From CAZESS01 sp964594625 (GTDB lineage Archaea; Thermoplasmatota; E2; UBA202; DSCA01): DNA of 5,066 nucleotides. The stretch is taken from NCBI GenBank assembly GCA_964594625.1, contig CAZQNC010000102.1, positions 1 through 5,066 on the forward strand, written 5' to 3'. Made by a program: the position numbers and the translations under genes. The notes beneath the pieces are model-generated. The model saw only the letters and a list, made by a program, of their open reading frames with translations. It did not search any database and was not told the origin of the DNA. This document shows positions 1-4,621 of the stretch, piece by piece (positions within the stretch are counted from its first letter, which is position 1; the number at the start of each line of letters is the position of its first letter).

Positions 1-60
1 GGCTGTGACGGGCATGGCAGCCTATATGCCGACAACTGGTTTAGTTTAACGAGAGAATAA
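1..60 (+). CDS. Possible 3' end of an upstream gene (fragment)
   Basis: Frame 1 is open from the window edge to a TAA at 58-60 and reads GCDGHGSLYADNWFSLTRE. Frame 2 is open to a TAA at 47-49 and reads AVTGMAAYMPTTGLV, so the frame cannot be decided from so little sequence. The base composition is mixed, less AT-rich than what follows. A hairpin with T-rich flank begins 21 bp after the frame-1 stop, which suits the end of a plus-strand transcript arriving from the left. No family is recognised. It could equally be non-coding DNA, because stretches this short are often open by chance. Confidence 0.2.
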   Translation, partial: GCDGHGSLYADNWFSLTRE

Positions 61-64
61 AAAT
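33..64 (+). repeat. Imperfect direct repeat, left copy
   Basis: This segment contains CAACTG, then TTTA, then the exact 10-mer TTAACGAGAG (46-55) and an A-rich tail ending in AAAT. The same elements recur in the same order at 932-961, with three single-base gaps and a few changes in the tail. The two copies bracket the AT-rich CPBP block. It could be a target or attachment-type duplication, or chance similarity in AT-rich sequence. The paired 10-mer and 6-mer in register make chance less attractive. Confidence 0.45.
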
Positions 65-80
65 ACAGGAAAGAACCGAT

Positions 81-103
81 GGATTGAGTTACTCACTCAA
101 TCC
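81..103 (+). terminator. Hairpin with T-rich downstream flank
   Basis: A perfect 9-bp stem (GGATTGAGT pairing with ACTCAATCC) closes a 5-nt loop (TACTC). It is followed by T-rich sequence at about 106-127, including two runs of five T. This resembles a factor-independent terminator for a transcript entering from the left. The T-runs alone would also suit archaeal oligo-T termination. Alternatively, the palindrome is an operator upstream of the CPBP gene, whose start lies 48 bp further on. Confidence 0.5.
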
Positions 104-121
104 CTCTAATATTTTTAACAA

Positions 122-132
122 TTTTTAATAAT
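122..132 (+). promoter_or_regulatory. Candidate TATA box for the CPBP gene
   Basis: The stretch TTTTTAATAAT is centred about 25 nt before the ATG at 152. That is the usual distance from an archaeal box A to the transcription start, so the transcript would be leaderless. No Shine-Dalgarno-like sequence precedes the ATG, which agrees. The surroundings are AT-rich, so the match alone is weak. Confidence 0.4.
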
Positions 133-151
133 ATGAATCGCAATTCAAGCT

Positions 152-850
152 ATGAATTTGTATATTTTCCCGATGCTTCTCGCATTGACAATTCCATTGG
201 CTTATGCATCTAAATACAAGAAAGAACATTTAGAAAATGTTGTTGTTCTTTCACTAATTATGTTTGGCATTACTTGGTTTTATCAAGCTGTAATTTATTT
301 ATCCGATGAATTTTCTACGACTGGTTATTTCATTGGAAAATTCAGCCTTTTTGTTATCGCCCCTCTGATTTCTCTTTATTATTTTGAAAAGGCTGAACTT
401 AAAAATAAAAACGCTGAGATTAAAGACATACTTTTTCGATGTGGAATTAGAAAAGATAAATTAATATTAAGTATTCTTCTTGGATTACTAGCATTAGTTG
501 CCACATTGGTAATCAGTTTGGTTATCTCATGGGGTAATAGTGGCAATTTATCTCTTGATTGGAATATTATCATGTTTTTTGAAGCATTTAATGAAGAATT
601 TCTTTTCAGAGGCATTTTATTTCTTTATCTTTGGAAAATAACTGAAATTAAAGTCGCGTATGCGACTTCAATACTTGCTTTTATCCTAGCACACCCCCAT
701 AATTTCGATTCCCTATTTATCATATCAACAATAGCACAAGGGATATTGTTAGTTGTTGTAACACATAAAACTAAGAATATAATAGGTCCTTGGATTTCAC
801 ATGGACTAAATAGAGTACTAGCTAATGTAATACGAGCTTTAATTTTTTAA
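152..850 (+). CDS. CPBP-family intramembrane metalloprotease (Abi/Rce1-like)
   Basis: This is a 232-residue polytopic membrane protein, of normal length for the CPBP family, with about seven or eight hydrophobic segments (roughly 4-20, 28-50, 58-78, 104-126, 138-160, 170-186, 187-204 and 213-231). The signature EExxxR is E148-E149-x3-R153, the FxxxH motif is F177-x3-H181, and a third conserved histidine is H217. In Rce1-type enzymes these residues form the metal and catalytic site within the membrane. Here H217 is followed by N220 and then R221, so the usual HxxxN spacing is off by one. Family roles include CAAX processing, bacteriocin self-immunity and regulated proteolysis; nothing here says which applies. 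The ATG lacks a ribosome binding site, but a TATA-like box 25 nt upstream suits a leaderless message. A T6 run overlaps the stop and may end transcription. Codon use is strongly AT-biased (AAA, ATT, TTA), unlike the GC-rich genes to the right, suggesting transfer. No partner gene is visible. Confidence 0.88.
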   Translation: MNLYIFPMLLALTIPLAYASKYKKEHLENVVVLSLIMFGITWFYQAVIYLSDEFSTTGYFIGKFSLFVIAPLISLYYFEKAELKNKNAEIKDILFRCGIRKDKLILSILLGLLALVATLVISLVISWGNSGNLSLDWNIIMFFEAFNEEFLFRGILFLYLWKITEIKVAYATSILAFILAHPHNFDSLFIISTIAQGILLVVVTHKTKNIIGPWISHGLNRVLANVIRALIF

Positions 851-931
851 AATATCACCCGTTAATCCGACACGGGGTTTCCATCACCCGAATCTACGGA
901 CAGAAGCCTTTGAGCCCTTAAATCACACAGC
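851..931. other. Intergenic spacer with a short direct repeat
   Basis: No open reading frame stands out between the CPBP gene and the tRNA flank. The 8-mer ATCACCCG occurs at 854-861 and again at 883-890, each followed within two bases by AATC, giving a 29-bp period with only two copies. Base composition is intermediate between the AT-rich insert and the GC-rich chromosome. No function is assigned. Confidence 0.35.
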
Positions 932-961
932 CAACTGTTTATTAACGAGAGTTATAGAAAT
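932..961 (+). repeat. Imperfect direct repeat, right copy, abutting the tRNA 3' end
   Basis: CAACTG (932-937), TTTA and TTAACGAGAG (942-951) occur in the same order as in the copy at 33-64, followed by an A-rich tail ending at the tRNA discriminator base. The position directly against the 3' end of a tRNA gene is the classic place for integration. However, the tRNA 3' sequence itself is not duplicated at the left copy, so this is not a textbook att pair. Confidence 0.45.
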
Positions 962-1035
962 GGGCCCGCGGAGATTTGAACTCCGGACCTCCCGGTTATC
1001 AGCCGGGCGCTCCAACCTAGCTAAGCTACGGGCCC
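961..1035 (-). tRNA. tRNA-Ile (anticodon GAU)
   Basis: Read on the minus strand, the gene folds into a complete cloverleaf. The 7-bp acceptor stem is GGGCCCG with CGGGCCC. The D arm contains GG in its loop. The anticodon arm is CCCGG-CTGATAA-CCGGG with anticodon GAT. There is a 5-nt variable loop (AGGTC), and the T arm is CGGAG-TTCAAAT-CTCCG. Discriminator A is at 961. CCA is not encoded and would be added after transcription. The tRNA reads AUC and AUU isoleucine codons. There is no intron. The transcript is preceded by an archaeal-type box A about 29 nt upstream. The gene lies 45 bp downstream of the GT-C gene on the same strand. Confidence 0.97.
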
Positions 1036-1058
1036 TTTTTTTGTGCGAATGGAAACGG

Positions 1059-1090
1059 GGTATATTAAGAAAGCGGTATATTAAAAAAGC
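1059..1090. repeat. 16-bp tandem duplication containing two TATA boxes
   Basis: GGTATATTAAGAAAGC (1059-1074) is followed immediately by GGTATATTAAAAAAGC (1075-1090), 15 of 16 bases identical. Each unit carries one TTAATATA box on the minus strand. The second unit contains the stop codon of the GT-C gene (1081-1083), so the duplication straddles the coding end and the tRNA promoter. Confidence 0.85.
1061..1068 (-). promoter_or_regulatory. Box A (TATA) of the tRNA-Ile promoter
   Basis: TTAATATA on the minus strand is centred about 29 nt upstream of the tRNA 5' end. This would place the transcription start within a few bases of the mature 5' end, as is usual for archaeal tRNA genes. A second identical octamer lies 16 bp further upstream at 1077-1084. 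It is too far for the same start unless the transcript has a longer leader. Confidence 0.7.
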
Positions 1091-2283
1091 GGTTCCCGGT
1101 CCAGCCATGTTTCACGGGTTGCCATGTAGCGGAACAGCACGACGAGGATGACGTCGATGGCGAGCATGCAGATGGCTGCCAGCGCGATGAAGAGCCCGCT
1201 GTGCGCGGCCGTGGTCTCCCAGTCGAGGTAGCGCTGCTCGATGAGCAATGTGGCGCCTGAGAGCAGCGCGATGCCGTACAGCCCGGCCTGCATCCGCCGG
1301 CTTTCGATGACGTAGGGGGCCAGCAGTCCGAACAGGACGAGGTAGTACTCGTAGTGTATCTTGGGGTAGAGGATGAAGTAGAGCAGCAGCGTCAGTCCCA
1401 CGGTTTTCCAGACGCCCAGGTTTTTGCGGTATGCCATGATGTAGACGGCGAGGAACGCGATGCCCATGACGGCGATGAGCCCGATTTTTGGTACGGCGAT
1501 GCCCTGGCTGTCCAGGATGCGCCACAGGCTGATGCCCTGCAGCGGCTCGTTGCTCTGCCCGAGCAGGTAGAACCGGAGATGATAGATGAACTCGTCGTAG
1601 GCGAGCAGGAGGAAGGGCAGCGTGGCCGCCAGCGACACGGCGGCCATGACGAGGATGTGCCGCAGGGCGTGCCGGCGCTCCCTGACCAGGAACGGTGGGA
1701 TGAGGAACACGGAGTGCATTTTTATCCAGACGCCGAGCGCCGCCCCGGCTGCGTACAGCCACCGCCGCCGGCTGACCACCATGGATAGCAGGGGCAGCAG
1801 GAAGAACAGGACGACGATGGCTTCGTCCTGCCGGGCGAAGGTCGGGATGACCAGTGTGGACGGGATGAACAAAAACATGAGGGCGCCGGCGAACGCCTTC
1901 CGGTCGTCGATGCGGGAGAGAAAATGATACAGTGACAGCGTGGTTAGCGCGATGAACATGGAGAAATAGATTTCGAAGGCCAGCGCGGACCCGCCCGCCG
2001 CCACGGGTGGCACCAGCAGGTAGTTGATGAGCGGTGGGGTCTGGGTGTCCACGTCCCGGTAGAGAAGCCTGCCGTCCAGGATGGTCTGCGCCCGCTTTAT
2101 GTATAGCTGGTTGTCGGTGTGGTCGGTCGAGGGGTCGGTGTTCACCGCCGTGTCGACGTAGAGGCGGTCGACGGTGATGAAGGCGGAGAGCAGCAGGGTT
2201 GCCAGCATCAGCAGCACGAGCATTTTTTTGCGATGCGACAGCCCTGCCAGCCGGTTCCAGATGTCCATCGCCGTGGTGAACAC
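1081..2283 (-). CDS. GT-C-type membrane glycosyltransferase-like protein (GT39/GT87-like)
   Basis: This 400-residue protein has around ten hydrophobic segments. After the first membrane segment (about 21-38) comes an external loop with D57-N58-x2-Y61, then ILDGRLLYRD (68-77) and P83-P84. This is the acidic first-loop pattern of GT-C enzymes, which use polyprenyl-phosphate sugars on the outer membrane face. Further family-like features are RQDE (151-154), KMHS (188-191) and KIHYEYY (308-314). By family it would transfer a sugar from a lipid carrier to a glycan, protein or lipid; donor and acceptor are unknown. The GTG start at 2283 has AAGGA six bases upstream. An in-frame ATG at 2268 (codon 6) lies about 27 nt from a TTATAA box and could instead start a leaderless message. 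The gene follows ilvA by 29 bp and is probably partly co-transcribed with it. A T6 run on the minus strand at 1083-1088 overlaps the stop and may act as a terminator. The exact family is uncertain. Confidence 0.72.
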   Translation of the reverse strand: MFTTAMDIWNRLAGLSHRKKMLVLLMLATLLLSAFITVDRLYVDTAVNTDPSTDHTDNQLYIKRAQTILDGRLLYRDVDTQTPPLINYLLVPPVAAGGSALAFEIYFSMFIALTTLSLYHFLSRIDDRKAFAGALMFLFIPSTLVIPTFARQDEAIVVLFFLLPLLSMVVSRRRWLYAAGAALGVWIKMHSVFLIPPFLVRERRHALRHILVMAAVSLAATLPFLLLAYDEFIYHLRFYLLGQSNEPLQGISLWRILDSQGIAVPKIGLIAVMGIAFLAVYIMAYRKNLGVWKTVGLTLLLYFILYPKIHYEYYLVLFGLLAPYVIESRRMQAGLYGIALLSGATLLIEQRYLDWETTAAHSGLFIALAAICMLAIDVILVVLFRYMATRETWLDREPLF

Positions 2284-2291
2284 GCGCTGTC

Positions 2292-2299
2292 CTTATAAG
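2292..2299 (-). promoter_or_regulatory. Candidate TATA box before the GT-C gene
   Basis: CTTATAAG lies in the 29-bp gap after ilvA. Its centre is about 27 nt from the in-frame ATG at 2268, which fits a leaderless internal promoter. The same stretch supplies the AAGGA ribosome binding site for the GTG at 2283, so the two readings compete. It may serve both. Confidence 0.35.
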
Positions 2300-2312
2300 T
2301 GTTTCAACGCCG

Positions 2313-3521
2313 TTACTGCAGCCGTTCGTACGGCAGGTCGTGGTCCTGCAGCGCCTTTTTTACCTCCTGTATCTGCTCGCCGCCGAGCGTCTGAAAGGTA
2401 ACGACGATTTTGACGTGGCCGATGGGCACCGAGGTCGTCGTCCGGTCGTGGGAGATGGACTGCACGTTGACGTTGAGCGCGGCCAGGGCGTCCAGCATCC
2501 TGCTCAGCATGTGCGGCTTGTCGGGGACCGTGACCGCGAACCGGGCGAGCAGTTCGTGCTGCATCATCCCTCGCTCGATGGCCTGGGTGAGCAGGAGCAG
2601 GTTGATGTTGCCCCCGGATATCACCGTGACCACGTTTTTGCCGGGATAGGAGACGGTGCCGGAGAGCACGGCTGCCAGCCCGGCTGCCCCGGCCGGCTCG
2701 ACCACCAGCTTGGCCCGCTGCAGCAGCAGGTACAGGGTCCGGGCGAGCTCTTCGTCGGTGACCGTTACCATGCTGTCGACGTACCGCTGCACGAGCTTGA
2801 AGGTCAGCTCCCCGGGATGTTTCACGGCGATGCCGTCGGCGATGGTGGACATGCTGGTCAGCGGTGTGAGCTCTCCCTGCTGGAGCGACCGGAGCATGGC
2901 CTGGGCGCCCTCGGCTTCCACGCCGATGACGGTGACGTCGGGCTGCAGCTGTTTCAGGGCGATTGCAATACCCGAGATGAGCCCGCCGCCGCCGACGGGG
3001 ACGAGCACCACGTCGATGTCCTCCAGCTCCCGGTGCATCTCCAGGCCGATGGTGCCCTGCCCGGCGATGACGTCCGGGTCGTTGAACGCCGGGACAAAGG
3101 TCAGGTCGTCCCGTTTGGCGTGCTGCACCGCCGCCACATGGGCGTCGTCGTAGCTCTCGCCTTTGAGTATCACCCGGGCGCCGTAGGACCGGGTGGCGAT
3201 GATCTTGGTCGGCGGCGCATACAGGGGCATGTAGACGGTGCTGGCCACGTCGAGCAGCGTGGCCGCATGGGCGACACCCTGGGCATGGTTGCCCGCCGAC
3301 GCGCAGATGACACCCCGCCGTTTTGCCGCATCGCCGAGCCGGTATATCCTGTGGTAGGCGCCCCGCAGCTTGAACGAGCCCGTGGTCTGCAGGTTTTCCA
3401 GCTTCAGGTAGACGTCGGCGTCAGCCATCTCGGAGAAGGTCTTGGAGCGCTCCAGCGGCGTCTGCTTCACCACGGGCCGGAGCACCTCGTAGGCCGCCTC
3501 CACGTCGGCGAGGTCAACCAT
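2313..3521 (-). CDS. ilvA: Threonine ammonia-lyase (threonine dehydratase), medium form with one ACT domain
   Basis: This 402-residue PLP enzyme deaminates L-threonine to 2-oxobutanoate and ammonia in the cytoplasm, the entry to isoleucine synthesis or to threonine catabolism. The fold-type II catalytic domain spans about 1-315. TGSFKLRGA (47-55) carries the PLP lysine K51, SAGNHAQG (75-82) is the substrate loop, GGGG at 177-180 binds the PLP phosphate, and SGGNIN (302-307) lies at the pyridine nitrogen. A single C-terminal ACT-like domain (about 325-402) indicates allosteric control, with isoleucine or a related amino acid the likely effector. Length and layout match the roughly 400-residue class rather than the 510-residue E. 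coli IlvA with its two regulatory lobes. The start is the ATG at 3521, preceded by GGAGGG seven bases upstream. An upstream in-frame ATG at 3554 has no such site. A short leader ORF overlaps the start by 8 bp. Serine dehydration is a possible side activity. Confidence 0.93.
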   Translation of the reverse strand: MVDLADVEAAYEVLRPVVKQTPLERSKTFSEMADADVYLKLENLQTTGSFKLRGAYHRIYRLGDAAKRRGVICASAGNHAQGVAHAATLLDVASTVYMPLYAPPTKIIATRSYGARVILKGESYDDAHVAAVQHAKRDDLTFVPAFNDPDVIAGQGTIGLEMHRELEDIDVVLVPVGGGGLISGIAIALKQLQPDVTVIGVEAEGAQAMLRSLQQGELTPLTSMSTIADGIAVKHPGELTFKLVQRYVDSMVTVTDEELARTLYLLLQRAKLVVEPAGAAGLAAVLSGTVSYPGKNVVTVISGGNINLLLLTQAIERGMMQHELLARFAVTVPDKPHMLSRMLDALAALNVNVQSISHDRTTTSVPIGHVKIVVTFQTLGGEQIQEVKKALQDHDLPYERLQ

Positions 3522-3582
3522 CGGTGTTCCCTCCGCTGCTCTGCATGGAAACATCCGGCGGCGTATGGCGGTCGTCTCTCAT
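3514..3582 (-). CDS. 22-codon leader ORF overlapping the ilvA start
   Basis: An ATG at 3582 has GGAGGAA upstream with a 3-nt gap, as strong a ribosome binding site as any in the window. It opens a 22-residue frame (starting MRDDRHTPPDV, ending GGNTDG) that stops at TGA 3516-3514. The stop lies inside the first codons of ilvA (ATGGTTGA), an 8-bp overlap in another frame. The ilvA ribosome binding site lies within its last codons, so translation of the two could be coupled. The peptide has no isoleucine or leucine and only two threonines, so a classic amino-acid attenuation leader is unlikely. A GTG four codons upstream is an alternative start. It may be a regulatory or coupling ORF, or a chance frame. 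Confidence 0.4.
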   Translation of the reverse strand: MRDDRHTPPDVSMQSSGGNTDG

Positions 3583-3612
3583 TGTTTCCTCCACGTTGAT
3601 AGCGTACGAGGC

Positions 3613-3620
3613 CATATAAC
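3613..3620 (-). promoter_or_regulatory. Candidate TATA box of the ilvA transcript
   Basis: GTTATATG on the minus strand lies about 34 nt before the leader ORF ATG and about 95 nt before the ilvA ATG. A start 20-26 nt downstream falls near purines at 3594-3597, just before the GGAGGAA. That gives a short leader that begins with the small ORF and supports the idea that the small ORF is transcribed. Confidence 0.45.
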
Positions 3621-3634
3621 CGTTGGCATGAAGG

Positions 3635-3647
3635 TAAAATGTTTTAT
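3635..3647 (+). promoter_or_regulatory. Candidate TATA box of the flippase-like gene
   Basis: TAAAATGTTTTAT is the only AT-rich stretch before the plus-strand gene in otherwise GC-rich sequence. TAAAAT (3635-3640) is centred 27 nt before the ATG at 3665, and TTTTAT (3642-3647) is centred 26 nt before the ATG at 3671. Either fits a leaderless or near-leaderless transcript, which agrees with the lack of a good ribosome binding site. It faces away from the ilvA promoter. Confidence 0.45.
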
Positions 3648-3664
3648 CCGGCGGCGCCATCAGG

Positions 3665-4621
3665 ATGTGCATGCGGAAAACCTGGCGCTACCTGGTCAAC
3701 GCGGCGGTCAGCATCGTCCTCATCGCGGTTATCATCATGCTCACCGGCGTGGACCGCATCACCGGGCAGCTGGCCGGCCTGGCTCTGCCCGTCTTCGTTC
3801 TGGCCGTGCTGCTGGAGCAGCTGGGCGTCGCGCTGAGCGCCAAAAAATGGCAGCTGCTCCTGACGGCGAAGCGGGAACAGGTGCCGTTTCTGCAGGCCTG
3901 GAAATACTACTACATCGGCACGTTTTTCAACGCGTTTCTGCCCACGTCGGTGGGCGGCGACGTGGTCAAAGCCCACGTGTTCTCCAAGCAGCTCCAGCGG
4001 CGGGAGGAGGGCTACGCGTCGGTGGTCATGGACCGCATGACCGGGCTCGTCGCGGTGGTCGCCATCGGCTCGCTGGCCCTGCTGGCCGGCTGGCCGCTCG
4101 TCGACCCGACGGCGCGGCTGCTGGCCCTGCCCATCCTGGTGCTGCCATTCCTGGCGCTCATCGTGCTCTTTTTCACCGGCTGGACCGAGCGCCTGCTCCA
4201 GCTGTCGTTTCTGCAGCGTTTCCACCGGGTGCAGCGGTTTGTCCACGATGTCTATAAAGCCCTCCGCGCGTATCGTATGCATCGCCGGGTGCTGCTCCCC
4301 GTCATGGCGCTCTCGGTGTGCTACCATCTGCTGCTCATCCTGGTGAACGTGACGCTGGCCTGGGCGCTCGGCCTTGACATAGCCATCTCGTATTTTTTTG
4401 TGTTCATCCCGGTGGCCGAGATCCTGGTGTTTCTGCCGGTGACCGTGCAGGGGTTCGGCGTCCGGGAGGGCACCTACGTGACCCTGTTTTCCTCCGTTGG
4501 CGTGGGAAGCGCGGCGGCGTTTTCCCTGGGGTTTTCCGACCAGCTGGTGAAACTCGTCGGCAACCTTGTCGGCGGCCTGGTCTACCTGGGGCACAGCCTG
4601 CGGGCTACAGCCGCTCCCTGA
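3665..4621 (+). CDS. Flippase-like membrane protein, UPF0104/AglD C-terminal type (LPG synthase TM family)
   Basis: This 318-residue integral membrane protein has the usual length of the family called lysylphosphatidylglycerol synthase TM region or UPF0104. Hydrophobic segments lie at about 11-28, 37-59, 126-145, 152-171, 208-233, 236-260 and 283-310. The family landmarks are present: NAFLPTSVGGD (89-99), D123-R124, and VTVQGFGVREGT (259-270). Members are linked with polyprenyl lipids; in haloarchaeal AglD a comparable membrane domain is fused to a GT2 sugar transferase. A role in flipping or handling lipid-linked sugars is inferred, not shown. It lacks the cytoplasmic MprF aminoacyl-transfer domain, so it is not a lysyl-PG synthase. 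The ATG at 3665 and the one at 3671 are both possible; neither has a clear ribosome binding site, and an upstream AT-rich box suits a leaderless start. The 3' end overlaps the convergent GT2 gene by 17 bp. Confidence 0.85.
   Translation: MCMRKTWRYLVNAAVSIVLIAVIIMLTGVDRITGQLAGLALPVFVLAVLLEQLGVALSAKKWQLLLTAKREQVPFLQAWKYYYIGTFFNAFLPTSVGGDVVKAHVFSKQLQRREEGYASVVMDRMTGLVAVVAIGSLALLAGWPLVDPTARLLALPILVLPFLALIVLFFTGWTERLLQLSFLQRFHRVQRFVHDVYKALRAYRMHRRVLLPVMALSVCYHLLLILVNVTLAWALGLDIAISYFFVFIPVAEILVFLPVTVQGFGVREGTYVTLFSSVGVGSAAAFSLGFSDQLVKLVGNLVGGLVYLGHSLRATAAP

Noticed and set aside
133..213. A 26-codon frame starting 19 bp before the CPBP start
   Set aside because: It has no ribosome binding site and overlaps the CPBP gene in another frame. 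The TATA box distance favours the ATG at 152.
854..894. The ATCACCCG pair as the start of a CRISPR array
   Set aside because: There are only two 8-bp copies with a 29-bp period and no further units, far short of CRISPR repeat length.
1..932. GGCTGTG at 1-7 and its reverse complement at 926-932 as terminal inverted repeats of a mobile element
   Set aside because: Only 7 bp match with no extension and no transposase. The left end is also the window edge, so this is likely chance.
923..1151. Small frames on both strands across the tRNA
   Set aside because: They read through the tRNA-Ile; the peptide MGPRRFELRTSR is a well-known artefact of translating tRNA 3' halves.
1112..1762. A 216-codon minus-strand frame inside the GT-C gene
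   Set aside because: It is an alternate frame on the same strand, rich in Arg, Ala, His and Pro, with no motif. The hydrophobic GT-C frame explains the DNA.
3519..3554. Longer ilvA with the upstream in-frame ATG at 3554
   Set aside because: There is no ribosome binding site there, and the extra 11 residues do not resemble the family N-terminus. The ATG at 3521 has GGAGGG at good spacing.
2340..3599. A 419-codon plus-strand frame opposite ilvA
   Set aside because: It is a mirror frame of a clear PLP enzyme. Its translation is rich in Gly, Asp, His and Val with no recognisable motif, as expected for antisense of GC-rich coding DNA.
3644..4594. A 316-codon minus-strand frame opposite the flippase-like gene
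   Set aside because: It is low-complexity His/Gln/Asp/Arg-rich sequence, an antisense shadow of a membrane protein. The sense strand has full family motifs.
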